NCBI RefSeq assembly: GCF_001746755.1
Contig: NZ_MCGG01000042.1
Span: 1 to 64,000 of the forward strand
DNA from: Magnetovibrio blakemorei
Lineage (GTDB): Bacteria > Pseudomonadota > Alphaproteobacteria > Rhodospirillales > Magnetovibrionaceae
DNA length: 64,000 bases
Direction of reading: 5' to 3'
Of this stretch, positions 1 to 9,408 are shown piece by piece. Below the pieces are notes generated by a model. That model was given only the letters and a program-made list of their open reading frames with translations, did no database searches and was not told where the DNA came from. The first letter of the stretch is position 1; each line of letters starts with the position of its first letter. A program made the position numbers and the translations under genes.

Positions 1-455
1 AGGGCGAACAAAATAACCACCACCATCATGAACATCAACAACGTGTAACGATGCGCATTGCCTTCGCGGCGCGATTTTGACTGGCTGATTTTGGTGTAGA
101 GGGTCGAAAAATGCTGCTCGATCTGTTTGATTCGGCTGATTTCGTTAAACTGCCAGAATTGATACATGAGCAGAACAAAAACCACCCCGCACGTCAGCAA
201 AATGGACAATGACGACAAGATGTTTGCGAAGGCCAGATTGGCCTTGGTGATCACGGTGATGGCGATGCACCCGCCGAACACCAACAAGGCCGCCCCGACG
301 GAGCGCCATTGAATGTTCTTGGCAAACAAAATCGCCTCTGAGGCTTCGCGATGCAACAGGCGCAATTCCATATGAGTCATCTCGTCAAGAGACGAAGGGG
401 TGTTTTCAAAGTGTTCGTCTTCGTGAGACGTTTCATCGGTGGTTTTTTTTGCCAT
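1..455 (-). CDS. Membrane protein, N-terminal part (cut by window edge)
   Basis: An open minus-strand frame runs from an ATG at 455 to the left edge of the window without a stop, giving about 151 residues. It begins MAKKTTDETSHEDEHFENTP. After an acidic N-terminal stretch of about 40 residues come two clear membrane segments (roughly residues 51-72 and 77-102), a charged loop of about 30 residues, and the start of a third hydrophobic segment at the edge. I do not recognise the family; the codon use is like its neighbours. The gene continues outside the window, so length and function cannot be judged. Confidence 0.6.
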   Translation of the reverse strand, partial: MAKKTTDETSHEDEHFENTPSSLDEMTHMELRLLHREASEAILFAKNIQWRSVGAALLVFGGCIAITVITKANLAFANILSSLSILLTCGVVFVLLMYQFWQFNEISRIKQIEQHFSTLYTKISQSKSRREGNAHRYTLLMFMMVVVILFA

Positions 456-555
456 GACTATTATCCCAATTCAAGCTGCACAACCACTATGATCCGCAAT
501 GCCTTCACACTGTACTTGTTTATTCAAAAGCCGGAAATCAACCCATTGCGAAAAA

Positions 556-1023
556 TCAGGCTTCCAACACAAAGCCTTGCTTTTTACACACCCGGCGCAT
601 GGCAAAAATAGAGCGAATGCGCGCCACGCCGGGCAAGCGCGACAGGTAGGTTTTGTGCACGCGCTCATAATCTTCTGCCGACGACACCGAAACGCGCACC
701 AAATAATCGGCTTCGCCTGCCATCAAGTAGCATTCCATGACGTCGGGAATTTCGGCGATGGCGGTTTCAAATGCGTCCAGAACCGCCTCGCTTTGGCTCG
801 ACAACGTGATCTCGATAAAAATGTTCGAAGACCGCCCCACGGCGCGCGGGTTGAGCAACGCGACGTACCCATCAATGACACCGTCTTGCTCCAACCGCCG
901 CACCCGGCGCAGACAAGCCGAAGGCGACAGGTGCACCTTATCGGCCAAGTCCTGGTTGGTGATGCGACCATCATTTTGCAGCGTATCGAGAATTTTTACA
1001 TCAGTTGCATCAAGACGGTACAT
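556..1023 (-). CDS. Lrp/AsnC family transcriptional regulator
   Basis: A 155-residue protein of the usual Lrp/AsnC size. Residues 1-60 form the helix-turn-helix domain (YRLDATDVKILDTLQNDGR, then LADKVHLSPSACLRRVRRLE), and the rest is the RAM effector domain with its MAGEADYLVRV motif. The ATG at 1023 is preferred over an in-frame start 24 bases upstream because AGAAAG lies just before it. It is divergent from the alanine dehydrogenase gene. Lrp-type activators next to ald commonly switch that gene on in response to alanine or other amino acids, so it is inferred to be the local ald regulator. A near-perfect 15-bp palindrome lies in the shared intergenic region. Confidence 0.9.
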   Translation of the reverse strand: MYRLDATDVKILDTLQNDGRITNQDLADKVHLSPSACLRRVRRLEQDGVIDGYVALLNPRAVGRSSNIFIEITLSSQSEAVLDAFETAIAEIPDVMECYLMAGEADYLVRVSVSSAEDYERVHKTYLSRLPGVARIRSIFAMRRVCKKQGFVLEA

Positions 1024-1082
1024 TGCATATATCTTTCTAATATTCACACATTATTGTCTACATAACATATTTATTGCATTTA

Positions 1083-1097
1083 CTGCTAAATTATCAG
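1083..1097. promoter_or_regulatory. Candidate Lrp-type operator between lrp and ald
   Basis: CTGCTAAATTATCAG equals its own reverse complement except at one symmetric pair and the centre. Its length and AT-rich core resemble the 15-bp Lrp consensus. It lies 60 bases upstream of the regulator start and 222 bases upstream of the ald start, in an AT-rich intergenic stretch (1024-1318) that holds nothing else I can identify. Binding is inferred. Confidence 0.5.
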
Positions 1098-1318
1098 GAA
1101 AGTAACGCAACTTCGCAAGAACATTTCACATCAAATACGGTACGCTGTTTCTATATAAAACGAACGTTTCAAAGCGAGGCCACAGTTTTTCGCCGTTTTT
1201 CTCTGGGGCCAATTTTCATGCCCCCCAATTATCGAGCCCCCTTTCTCTGGGCTCTGGCCTGAAACGAAGCGACAACGCAAGCATACCCATCCAACCGACC
1301 GTTAGGGAGTTGAGAGCT

Positions 1319-2437
1319 ATGTTGATCGGTGTCCCCAAAGAAATCAAAAACCACGAATACCGCGTCGGTCTGACCCCCGATAGCGTGCGCGAATTCGTCA
1401 ACCATGGCCACGCTGTCATCGTTGAAACCAATGCAGGCATCGGCATCGGCTGTTTGGATGGGCAATATGAAGCCGCTGGAGCCACCATCTTAGGCACCGC
1501 CGCTGAAATCTTTGCCCGCGCCGATATGGTCGTCAAAGTCAAAGAACCCCAGGCGCATGAACGCAAAATGCTCCGCGAAGATCAGATTCTGTTCACCTAT
1601 TTACACTTGGCCCCCGACGCCGCCCAGACCCGCGATTTGGTCGACAGTGGCGCGGTTTGTGTCGCCTACGAAACCGTCACCAGTGCTCAGGGCGGCTTGC
1701 CGCTGCTGGCCCCCATGTCCCAAGTCGCTGGACGCATGGCGATCCAGGCAGGCGCGCATTGCCTTGAAAAAGCCCACGGTGGGGCGGGTATGTTGCTGGG
1801 CGGCGTGCCCGGTGTCGCCCCCGCCAAAGTCACCATCATCGGCGGTGGTGTGGTGGGCGAAAATGCCATTCAGATGGCTTTGGGCATGGGTGCGGACGTC
1901 ACCGTCTTGGACAGGAACGTCGAAGTGCTGAACGCGCTGAACAACCGCTTTGGCGCAGCCCTCAAAACCCTCTATTCATCGGCCAGCGCCTTGGAAAGCG
2001 CCGTGTTCGTTTCCGATTTGGTGGTGGGCGGCGTTCTGGTCACAGGCGCAGCGGCCCCCAAACTGGTCACCCGCGCCATGCTCAAGGGCATGCGCCCCGG
2101 GTCCGTGCTGGTGGACGTCGCCATCGATCAGGGCGGCTGCTTTGAAACCTCACACGCCACCACCCATACTGACCCGACCTTCATCATTGATGACATTGTC
2201 CACTATTGTGTCGCCAACATGCCCGGTGCGGTGCCGCGCACGTCCACCTACGCGCTGAACATCGCTACCCTGCCCTTTGGCCTGCAGTTGGCCGACAAGG
2301 GCTATCGTCAGGCGTTACAGGACAATCCGCACCTTCTCCAAGGTCTCAACGTCTACCACGGCCAGATCACCTACCAAGCCGTGGCCCATGACCAAGGCTA
2401 CGCCTTTGTCGATCCGACCCAGGCGCTGGCGGCTTAG
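1319..2437 (+). CDS. ald: Alanine dehydrogenase
   Basis: A 372-residue protein matching the normal length of Ald, which interconverts L-alanine and pyruvate plus ammonia with NAD. The N-terminus [20 protein letters not shown] is diagnostic of the Ald/transhydrogenase family. The NAD-binding glycine motif ([20 protein letters not shown]) lies near residue 175, and the catalytic region [19 protein letters not shown] precedes it. The ATG at 1319 is chosen because AGGGAG sits 9 bases upstream; an in-frame TTG at 1310 overlaps that ribosome site. It is divergent from an Lrp-family gene and followed by a strong hairpin terminator. Likely role: alanine use as carbon and nitrogen source. Confidence 0.97.
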   Translation: MLIGVPKEIKNHEYRVGLTPDSVREFVNHGHAVIVETNAGIGIGCLDGQYEAAGATILGTAAEIFARADMVVKVKEPQAHERKMLREDQILFTYLHLAPDAAQTRDLVDSGAVCVAYETVTSAQGGLPLLAPMSQVAGRMAIQAGAHCLEKAHGGAGMLLGGVPGVAPAKVTIIGGGVVGENAIQMALGMGADVTVLDRNVEVLNALNNRFGAALKTLYSSASALESAVFVSDLVVGGVLVTGAAAPKLVTRAMLKGMRPGSVLVDVAIDQGGCFETSHATTHTDPTFIIDDIVHYCVANMPGAVPRTSTYALNIATLPFGLQLADKGYRQALQDNPHLLQGLNVYHGQITYQAVAHDQGYAFVDPTQALAA

Positions 2438-2467
2438 ACGCGGCATAGACGCGGCATAGACGCGGCT
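2435..2467. repeat. Three tandem 11-bp repeats overlapping the ald stop
   Basis: TAGACGCGGCA occurs three times head to tail (the last copy ends in T), and the first copy supplies the ald stop codon TAG. A short local expansion; no function is apparent. Confidence 0.8.
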
Positions 2468-2497
2468 TAGACTGGGACTGAATTATCACGACCCTAC

Positions 2498-2541
2498 AAA
2501 AGAAAGGGAGCCAGCACACGATGTGCAGGCTCCCTTTCTTT
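2498..2541. terminator. Bidirectional terminator between ald and the antiporter gene
   Basis: A 14-bp perfect stem (AAAGAAAGGGAGCC with GGCTCCCTTTCTTT) encloses a 15-base loop. A-rich and T-rich arms let it act for both convergent genes. Confidence 0.85.
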
Positions 2542-2557
2542 ATGTCCTGATAAGCCG

Positions 2558-4258
2558 TTACGTTTTTCCAAGCGGATCGGGCTCATGATAGCGGCGGCGG
2601 AAATCGTCAATCAGCGCCTGGACATCCTGATCTGGCGTGCTCACGTTGGCCAACGCCGCCCGCGCAAGCTCGATGCTGGCCTCCAGCGTTTCCGAGACGG
2701 CGACATCCACCCCAAGCGTCTTCAGCCGTTGACAGCTTTGCTGATTATGGCCTCGGGCAAAAATCGCCAGATGTGGAAAGTTGTGCCGCAACACCGAAAC
2801 CAACTGCTCCGTAACGCCATGGTCATTCATGGCGATTATCGCCAAGGCTGCCTTTTCACCGCCTAACGCTTTTAAGACGCCGGGCCTTTCTGCGTCTCCA
2901 TAAAACACCGCCCGCCCTTTGGCGTATTCACGCGCGACCAAGGTCGGGTCGTTATCAATGGCCACAAACGACACCTTTGCCAATTCGAGCACTTGGCCAA
3001 TCTGTTGACCGACCCGGCCAAAACCGATGATGAGAATGGGTGCCGAGAGCGGCTCTTCTTTAACCGTCTGAATGGGTGAAATGTGCTGATCAGAGCTCTC
3101 AGACTTATGCAACTGCCGCGCCCAAAATGCCAGAAACGGTGTGACCAGCATGCTCAGAATGACCACCAACAAAAGTTGCTGGAACAAAACCTCATCCATA
3201 AGGCCAGAACCCAGCGCAACCGTAAAGATGACCAACGCGAATTCCCCGCCTTGTGCAAGGAACAGAGACACCATAAGGGCCCGTTTCGAAGCAAGCCCAA
3301 ACAAGCGTGCCAGCGGCCAGATAACGACGGCTTTCAGGGCAATCAAGGCCGCAACCAAGCTGACCAGAAGCACGGGGTGGGAGAAAAGCAAATTCAGATC
3401 GAGGGTCATGCCCATCGACATAAAAAACAGCCCCAACAACAGCCCGCGAAAGGGCTGTGTTTCGGCAATGATCTGATGTCGGAAGGATGAATCTGCAATC
3501 AACAGCCCGGCCAAAAATGCCCCCATGGCCATCGAAAGACCGACGTGCTCCATCAAAAGGGCCGCACCCAGTACAAGCAACACGGCCATTGCGGTAAAGA
3601 CTTCTGAGTTGTGTGACTGCGCGACGCGGTGAAAGATCGGCTGGAGAAGATAGCGCCCCGCAAAGATGACAAAAGCAACGATCAACACCGCTTCACCCAA
3701 CGCAATAACGACATCCCCCGCCAAGTTGAACGTGGGCATGGTAAGCAGGGAAACCAAGGCAAGCAACGGCACAACAGCCAAATCTTGCAGCAACAAGATG
3801 GCGATGGAAGCCCGCCCCTGTTCAGAGGTGAGCATCTTATTTTCGCCAAGCAACTGAAGCACAAAAGCCGTCGAGGACAGGGCCAGGGCGGGACCGACAA
3901 GAATGGCGACCCGAAGCGGAACGCCGAACCCATAATGGACAACCGCGGCCAATACGGCACTGGTGCAGAGCACTTGAAGCGTACCCAGACCAAACAACAA
4001 TCTGCGCATCATCAACAAGCGCGTGGGATTGAGTTCGATGCCAATGATAAAAAGCAACAGAACGACGCCGAGTTCCGCCAACTGGCCGATCTCATGCACA
4101 TTCCCGATCAGCGCGAAGCCGTAGGGGCCGACAATCACACCTGCGATGACAAACCCAGGCACGCCCCCCATGCGCATGGATTGAAAAAGCGGAACCACAA
4201 CAACAGCGGCTGTGAGTAAAATGGCGACATCTGAGAGGTAATTGATTGTGCTAACCAA
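2558..4258 (-). CDS. Kef-type CPA2 monovalent cation:proton antiporter
   Basis: A 566-residue inner-membrane protein. Residues 1 to about 385 form the multi-helix Na/H exchanger (CPA2) domain, with GVPGFVIAGVIVGPYG near the start. Residues about 405-530 form a TrkA-N (RCK) nucleotide-binding domain with the Rossmann motif ILIIGFGRVGQQIGQVLE and a downstream acidic AIDND. This architecture is that of KefB/KefC/YbaL proteins, which exchange potassium or sodium for protons under control of NAD(H) or glutathione adducts. No KefF/KefG-type ancillary gene is adjacent. Which ion it moves cannot be read from sequence. Confidence 0.88.
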   Translation of the reverse strand: MVSTINYLSDVAILLTAAVVVVPLFQSMRMGGVPGFVIAGVIVGPYGFALIGNVHEIGQLAELGVVLLLFIIGIELNPTRLLMMRRLLFGLGTLQVLCTSAVLAAVVHYGFGVPLRVAILVGPALALSSTAFVLQLLGENKMLTSEQGRASIAILLLQDLAVVPLLALVSLLTMPTFNLAGDVVIALGEAVLIVAFVIFAGRYLLQPIFHRVAQSHNSEVFTAMAVLLVLGAALLMEHVGLSMAMGAFLAGLLIADSSFRHQIIAETQPFRGLLLGLFFMSMGMTLDLNLLFSHPVLLVSLVAALIALKAVVIWPLARLFGLASKRALMVSLFLAQGGEFALVIFTVALGSGLMDEVLFQQLLLVVILSMLVTPFLAFWARQLHKSESSDQHISPIQTVKEEPLSAPILIIGFGRVGQQIGQVLELAKVSFVAIDNDPTLVAREYAKGRAVFYGDAERPGVLKALGGEKAALAIIAMNDHGVTEQLVSVLRHNFPHLAIFARGHNQQSCQRLKTLGVDVAVSETLEASIELARAALANVSTPDQDVQALIDDFRRRYHEPDPLGKT

Positions 4259-4359
4259 GGTCTGAACTCATGACTCAATTTAATTTTTCACCTTTTACGC
4301 TCCCACCACGGGAGGGCGCGTTCACAATCAACCTACACGAAGCACCGCAATATTTGCCT

Positions 4360-4719
4360 CTAGTTTTTATCGGCAGGCGGATTTTTCTTTGCCGCTGGTT
4401 TACGCGATGGTTTGGGTGACGGTTTGGACGCTGGTTTGGATGCGGACTGAGGCCCCCAATCGCTGATGGGATAAGGCATGTGGTCGCTTTGATAGGTCAA
4501 GAACCACACCACATCTTGCACATACGCGCCCAAATCCCGGCCCAGGGTCTGCAGACGTTGATTTGGCTTTTTGGTAAACAAGACTGAAAAGAACTGCACT
4601 AAGACCGTTATCGCAATCAGCAATTCGGCAATGTTGAAGGCTAACGTAAATAGCGCGATGTACAGCAAGCGCATCCACGTCGATTTATCGGTCAAGTTGT
4701 CGCGGGTCTGGTTTTCCAT
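4360..4719 (-). CDS. DUF4389 family membrane protein
   Basis: A 119-residue protein with a hydrophobic segment at roughly residues 16-47 (MRLLYIALFTLAFNIAELLI and what follows), a conserved-looking middle (FFSVLFTKKPNQRLQTLGRD) and a low-complexity C-terminus with repeated K/P/S units (SKPASKPSPKPSRKP). The middle resembles DUF4389 lipase-associated membrane proteins. The ATG at 4719 follows GGAGCG; the longer frame would need a TTG. It is the last gene of the long minus-strand block, 23 bases after nlpD. No biochemical role is known. Confidence 0.7.
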   Translation of the reverse strand: MENQTRDNLTDKSTWMRLLYIALFTLAFNIAELLIAITVLVQFFSVLFTKKPNQRLQTLGRDLGAYVQDVVWFLTYQSDHMPYPISDWGPQSASKPASKPSPKPSRKPAAKKNPPADKN

Positions 4720-4742
4720 TTCTCGCTCCAATGCAAAAACAT

Positions 4743-5702
4743 TTACATGAGGTATTTTTTGGGATCGACCGCTGTCGCGCCCTTCCTCAATTCAAAATGT
4801 AGTTGCGGCGAGGTCACACTGCCAGTGCTGCCCACCTTAGAAATGCTTTGCCCCCGAGAAACCTTGTCTCCACGTTTGACCAAAAGCTCGTCATTGTGGG
4901 CGTAAGCCGTCACCCAACCGCCGTCATGCTTGATCAACAATAAATTGCCAAATCCGCGAATTTCGTTGCCAGCGTAAGCAACCACGCCGTTTTCCGCCGC
5001 CTTTACGGTGGCGCCCCTGGGTGCGGCAATGTTGATGCCGTCGTTTTGCATGCCTTTGTCTTTGCTGCCATAACTGGACAAAAGCTTGCCTTCAATCGGC
5101 CAACTAAATTTTCCGCCGGAGCGTTTGGGCGGCTCCGGCACGGTGGATATGGCCTGTTGAGTGCTTTGGGGACGGGTTGGCGTAACCGTTTGAGAGGGCG
5201 AAGAGGCCGGTGGAGGCGGCGTGCTGGCAACCGTCGTGCCTGTGCCACCATACGCGGTCCCGTTTCTGGGGATGCGCAGCTTTTGCCCCGGATAGATGGT
5301 GTAAGGGCTGCGAATGCCGTTCACGCGGGCAATCGAAAAGGCGTCGGATTGATAACGCTTGGCGATGAGCGCCAAATATTCGCCTCTTTGCACCGTGTGC
5401 ACCCGACCGCTGGGCAATACCAGACGCTGACCGATATCGAGCTCATAGGGCGGGCGCAAGTTGTTGGCGTCAATGATATCACGCGGCGACAGCTTGTGAA
5501 GCCGGGCGATGGAATAGACCGTATCGCCCTTGCCGACCTTGACAGAGGTGGCGTTGATGTACCCATCACTGCTGCCCGGTCGATTGCTCAGGCGAGGCCC
5601 GTCACCGGGCGGCGGCCATTGCGCCCAGCCGCACGCCGACAGGGTGAGCAATATGCCCACACTGAGGATGGGCCTGAGAATCCGGACGACAGCGTTCATC
5701 AT
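4743..5702 (-). CDS. nlpD: NlpD-like LysM / degenerate LytM lipoprotein (amidase activator)
   Basis: A 319-residue outer-membrane-type lipoprotein. A signal peptide ends in the lipobox LTLSAC. Two LysM peptidoglycan-binding domains follow (KVGKGDTVYSIARLHKLSPR and VHTVQRGEYLALIAKRYQSD), then a Pro/Ser/Thr linker and a C-terminal M23/LytM domain. The zinc ligands of active LytM enzymes are missing: the HxGxD site reads QNDGIN and the HxH site reads QLH. The same loss in E. coli NlpD makes it a non-catalytic activator of cell-wall amidases at division. The surE-pcm-nlpD order is also as in E. coli. The start is one of two adjacent ATGs at 5702 and 5699. Confidence 0.88.
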   Translation of the reverse strand: MMNAVVRILRPILSVGILLTLSACGWAQWPPPGDGPRLSNRPGSSDGYINATSVKVGKGDTVYSIARLHKLSPRDIIDANNLRPPYELDIGQRLVLPSGRVHTVQRGEYLALIAKRYQSDAFSIARVNGIRSPYTIYPGQKLRIPRNGTAYGGTGTTVASTPPPPASSPSQTVTPTRPQSTQQAISTVPEPPKRSGGKFSWPIEGKLLSSYGSKDKGMQNDGINIAAPRGATVKAAENGVVAYAGNEIRGFGNLLLIKHDGGWVTAYAHNDELLVKRGDKVSRGQSISKVGSTGSVTSPQLHFELRKGATAVDPKKYLM

Positions 5703-5750
5703 GGGCGGATTATGACCGGAGCCGCGCCCCACATCAATGGCCTCAAACAC

Positions 5751-6404
5751 TTAAGGCAGAACTTCCCCTTCGACAAAGGGCACAAAGCGCACCCAGCCGA
5801 GATCGCTGATTTCGGTGCCGTCATCGGTGCGCACCACCTTGACCAAACGTTGATCGTGCTGGTCGTCGCCAATGGGCACCACCATAATGCCGCCGATGGC
5901 CAGCTGATCGACCAGAACCGGGGGAATATCAATGGCGGCGGCGGTGACGATGATGCGATCAAACGGGGCCTGTTCCGGCCACCCTTTGGAGCCGTCGCCA
6001 CAGCGCGTGGTGATGTTGTGGATACGCAATTGGGCAAACCGTTTGATGGCTTCGTCTTGCAACATGCGATGGCGTTCGATGGTGTACACTCGTCGACACA
6101 TTGGCGCTAAGATCGCCGCCTGATAGCCCGATCCGGTGCCGATTTCCAACACTTTGCAGCGATCCGTCAGTTCCAACGCCTCGGTCATGATGGCCACCAC
6201 CAAAGGCTGGCTGATGGTTTGATGATGACCGATGGGCAGCGCGGCGTTTTCAAAGGCGCGGTCTTGAAACGCCTGGGGAACAAACAGTTCACGGGGCGTG
6301 CGTTCCATGATGTCTATTACGTCATCCGCAACATTGTTTTTGCGCAACTCAAAAACCAACTGCATCATTCCGGGATTACGGGTTGAGGCTGGTGTCATCA
6401 TCAA
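5751..6404 (-). CDS. pcm: Protein-L-isoaspartate O-methyltransferase
   Basis: A 217-residue SAM-dependent enzyme that methylates isoaspartyl residues in damaged proteins so that they can be repaired. Motif I is intact (VLEIGTGSGYQAAIL), with LPIGHHQTISQPLVVA before it and DRIIVTAAA after it, all typical of Pcm. Its ATG overlaps the surE stop as ATGA, so the two are translationally coupled. A second, divergent family member lies at 33285-33935. Confidence 0.96.
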   Translation of the reverse strand: MMMTPASTRNPGMMQLVFELRKNNVADDVIDIMERTPRELFVPQAFQDRAFENAALPIGHHQTISQPLVVAIMTEALELTDRCKVLEIGTGSGYQAAILAPMCRRVYTIERHRMLQDEAIKRFAQLRIHNITTRCGDGSKGWPEQAPFDRIIVTAAAIDIPPVLVDQLAIGGIMVVPIGDDQHDQRLVKVVRTDDGTEISDLGWVRFVPFVEGEVLP

Positions 6405-7180
6405 AACACCCCCTTCAAGGTCTTCAACATGGTGCGATGGGTCAAGTCCAGGCCCAACGGGGTAATCGACACGGCGTTGCGGCTGGTGGCTTCCAGGTCA
6501 CTGCCTTTGATCGAGCGGTCTTCGTCGCGTTGCGCGCCGATCCAGTAATAGGGTGCGCCCTTGGGGTCCTTGCCTTGGAGCAATTCACAGCCGATTTTAC
6601 GTCTTCCTTGGCGGGTGATTTCGATCCCTGAGACGGCGTCCACCGGGCAATCGGGAATGTTGACGTTCAGCAACACACCGCGGGGAAAGCTGAGACCGCT
6701 GACTTTGGCCATAATCTGTTCGACAAATGCCTCCGCCGTTTTCCAGTGCGCTTTGGCGCTGTCGGGCGCCACCAATGAAATCGCCAGCGACGGAATGCCC
6801 AAAAGGGTGCCTTCCATGGCGGCGGCAACGGTGCCGGAATAGGTGACGTCTTCGCCCAAATTGCCACCCCGGTTGATGCCCGACACGACCAGATCGGGCG
6901 GGTTGTCTTTCATCACTTCATGAACCGCCAGCATCACCGAGTCCGTGGGCGTGCCGGTGACGGCAAATTTGCGCGGCGAAATTTTATGAATGCGCAGCGG
7001 ATTGCGCAAGGTCAGGGAATGGCCGGCAGCACTTTGCTCGGTCAGCGGGGCCACCACCCACACCTCCCCGGCGATGCGTTTCATCACCCGTTCCAGAGCC
7101 TTCAGCCCCGGCGCATGGACGCCATCATCATTGGAAAGAAGCACCCGTGCCTTTGACAGATCGGGGACCCGTTCACGCAT
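6401..7180 (-). CDS. surE: 5'/3'-nucleotidase SurE
   Basis: A 259-residue metal-dependent nucleotide phosphatase. The N-terminal motif LLSNDDGVHAPG carries the paired aspartates that bind the metal, and VVSGINRGGNLGEDVTYSGT completes the site. It follows serS with two bases between and overlaps pcm by four bases, the widespread serS-surE-pcm arrangement. It is thought to scavenge nucleotides under stress. Confidence 0.97.
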   Translation of the reverse strand: MRERVPDLSKARVLLSNDDGVHAPGLKALERVMKRIAGEVWVVAPLTEQSAAGHSLTLRNPLRIHKISPRKFAVTGTPTDSVMLAVHEVMKDNPPDLVVSGINRGGNLGEDVTYSGTVAAAMEGTLLGIPSLAISLVAPDSAKAHWKTAEAFVEQIMAKVSGLSFPRGVLLNVNIPDCPVDAVSGIEITRQGRRKIGCELLQGKDPKGAPYYWIGAQRDEDRSIKGSDLEATSRNAVSITPLGLDLTHRTMLKTLKGVF

Positions 7181-7182
7181 GA

Positions 7183-8460
7183 TCAGCGACCGCCCTCAAT
7201 GACCTCAAGTCCGCCCATATAGGGTCGCAAGGCGTCAGGCACGGTGATGGAGCCGTCCGCATTTTGGTAGTTTTCAAGAACCGCAACCAAGCACCGCCCC
7301 ACCGCCAAGCCCGACCCGTTCAGAGTATGGACGAATTCCGGCTTCTTTTCGCCAGCGCGCTTGAACCGCGCGTTCATACGTCGAGCCTGAAAATCGCGGG
7401 TGTTGGAACAGCTGGAAATTTCCCGGTAGGTGTCTTGGCCGGGCAGCCACACTTCGATGTCGTGCGTTTTCACCGCGCCAAAGCCCATGTCCCCGGTGCA
7501 CAAGGTGATGGTGCGGTACGGCAATTCAAGCGCTTCCAAAATGCCTTCCGCACAGCCCGTCATGCGCGCCAACTCGGCGTCGGACTCTTCCGGTTTGACG
7601 ATGGAGACCATTTCCACCTTGGTGAATTGGTGTTGGCGGATCATGCCGCGCGTGTCCTTGCCCGCCGATCCCGCTTCGGAACGGAAGCACCACGTCATCG
7701 CCGTGACCCGGCGGGGCAAGTCAGTCTCATCCAGCATCGAACCCGACACCATGTTGGTGAGCGGCACTTCGGCGGTGGGGATCAGCCAAAAATCATCTTC
7801 GGTGTGAAACAAATCTTCGGCGAACTTGGGCAATTGCCCGGTGCCGTAAAGGGCCGAGTCTTTGACCAGGGCGGGCGGATTGATTTCCATGTAGCCGTTT
7901 TTGCCGGTTTGCTGGTCCAGCATGAAATTCGCCAAGGCCCGTTCCAGGCGCGCCAGCGCGCCTTTCAGCAACACAAAGCGCGCGCCGGATATTTTGGCGG
8001 CGGTCTCAAAATCCATCAGCCCCAAGCCCTCGCCCAAATCGACGTGGTCTTTGACTTTAAAATCGAAACTTTTGGGGGTGCCCCATTTTTTGACTTCGAC
8101 GTTGTCCGCTTCCGAGGTGCCGTCGGGCACGTCCGCATCGGGCAGGTTGGGAATGGTCGAAAGGGCCGCTTGCAGCTTGTCGGTGGCTTCTTTGGCTTTT
8201 TGTTCCGCTTCGGCTTGGGCGTCCTTGGATTTGGAAACCTCTTCGATCAAATCGGACGCGTCTTCGCCACGGGCCTTGCGGTTGCCCACTTCCTTGGCCA
8301 CGGCGTTGCGCTTGGATTGAATGTCTTGCGCCAACGTGCCCAAGGCTTTGCGCTCGTCATCCAAGGCCAGCAGGCTGGCGCTTACGGGTGCCACGCCGCG
8401 ACGCGCCAAGGCGGCGTCAAAGGCTTCGGGGTTTTCGCGAACTTTGCGGATGTCGTGCAT
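7183..8460 (-). CDS. serS: Seryl-tRNA synthetase
   Basis: A 425-residue class II synthetase. Residues 1-105 are the long antiparallel coiled-coil arm that grips tRNA-Ser ([20 protein letters not shown] and the K/E/A-rich helices). The core holds motif 2 ([22 protein letters not shown]) split by normal family residues and motif 3 ([19 protein letters not shown]). Length is normal. It sits between tatC and surE in the same transcription direction. Confidence 0.97.
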   Translation of the reverse strand: MHDIRKVRENPEAFDAALARRGVAPVSASLLALDDERKALGTLAQDIQSKRNAVAKEVGNRKARGEDASDLIEEVSKSKDAQAEAEQKAKEATDKLQAALSTIPNLPDADVPDGTSEADNVEVKKWGTPKSFDFKVKDHVDLGEGLGLMDFETAAKISGARFVLLKGALARLERALANFMLDQQTGKNGYMEINPPALVKDSALYGTGQLPKFAEDLFHTEDDFWLIPTAEVPLTNMVSGSMLDETDLPRRVTAMTWCFRSEAGSAGKDTRGMIRQHQFTKVEMVSIVKPEESDAELARMTGCAEGILEALELPYRTITLCTGDMGFGAVKTHDIEVWLPGQDTYREISSCSNTRDFQARRMNARFKRAGEKKPEFVHTLNGSGLAVGRCLVAVLENYQNADGSITVPDALRPYMGGLEVIEGGR

Positions 8461-8481
8461 GGTGTCTCCCCTTCGCCGCTC

Positions 8482-9408
8482 TTATGGCTCAGGTACTTCG
8501 TCAAATTTGTTTTTATCGCCAAATTCGGACTTTTTTTCCGGCTCAGCGGGACCCGTTTGGTCCTCGTCTTCGTCGAACTCCAAGCCCTTTTCTTTGTCGT
8601 CGTCATCTTCTTCGTCATCGTCTTCTTTAGGGCGATCTTTTTCAATCATGGCGACGGACAAGATGGAGATTTCGTACAGCAACAAAGACGGCACCGCGAG
8701 ACCGATTTGCGTGATCACGTCGGGCGGCGTCAAGATGGCGGCGGCGATGAAGGCAATCACGATTGCGTAGCGGCGCTTTTCGCGCAGCCCCTTGGCCGTC
8801 ACCATGCCCGCACGGCCCAACAGGGTCAGGATCACCGGCAGCTCAAACGCCAGGCCAAAAACAAAGATCAAGCGCATCACCAAAGACAGGTATTCGCTGA
8901 CCTTGGTTTCCATTTCGATGGGGATGCCGGTGTCGCCGGGGCACACCTGGAAGCTGGCGAAAAAGGACCATGCCACGGGAAACACGAAGTAATACGCCAG
9001 CGCCGCACCAAAGAAAAACAGGACCGGCGAAGCCACCAAAAACGGCAGCAAAGCGCGCTTTTCATTTTTATAGAGGCCGGGGGCGACAAACTTCCAAAAC
9101 TGTGCGGAAACAAACGGAAAGCTCAAGAACATCGCCGCGAACAGCGAGACTTTGATGTAGGTGAAAAAGATTTCATGCGGTGCGGTGGAGATCATCCGCT
9201 TGCTGCCGCAGGGCTGATTGCTCAGTACATCGGAAAGCGGTTGGGCCAAGAACGCATAGATATATTCCGACAGTCCATAGCAGGCAAAAAACAGCACCAA
9301 GATGATGCCCAGCGAAACCATCAGGCGCTGGCGCAGCTCCAACAGGTGCGACATCAACGGCGCTTTGTCGTCGTCGTGGTTTTCTGTTGGGGCAGATTTG
9401 CTGGTCAC
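8482..9408 (-). CDS. tatC: Sec-independent protein translocase TatC
   Basis: A 308-residue receptor subunit of the twin-arginine translocase. It has six membrane segments beginning after [16 protein letters not shown], the conserved N-terminal signature. TatC normally ends near residue 250. Here an extra tail of about 50 residues follows the last helix and is extremely acidic (about fifteen D/E in the first twenty). The ATG overlaps the tatB stop by four bases. TatC binds the RR signal peptide and, with TatB, forms the receptor complex. Confidence 0.96.
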   Translation of the reverse strand: MTSKSAPTENHDDDKAPLMSHLLELRQRLMVSLGIILVLFFACYGLSEYIYAFLAQPLSDVLSNQPCGSKRMISTAPHEIFFTYIKVSLFAAMFLSFPFVSAQFWKFVAPGLYKNEKRALLPFLVASPVLFFFGAALAYYFVFPVAWSFFASFQVCPGDTGIPIEMETKVSEYLSLVMRLIFVFGLAFELPVILTLLGRAGMVTAKGLREKRRYAIVIAFIAAAILTPPDVITQIGLAVPSLLLYEISILSVAMIEKDRPKEDDDEEDDDDKEKGLEFDEDEDQTGPAEPEKKSEFGDKNKFDEVPEP

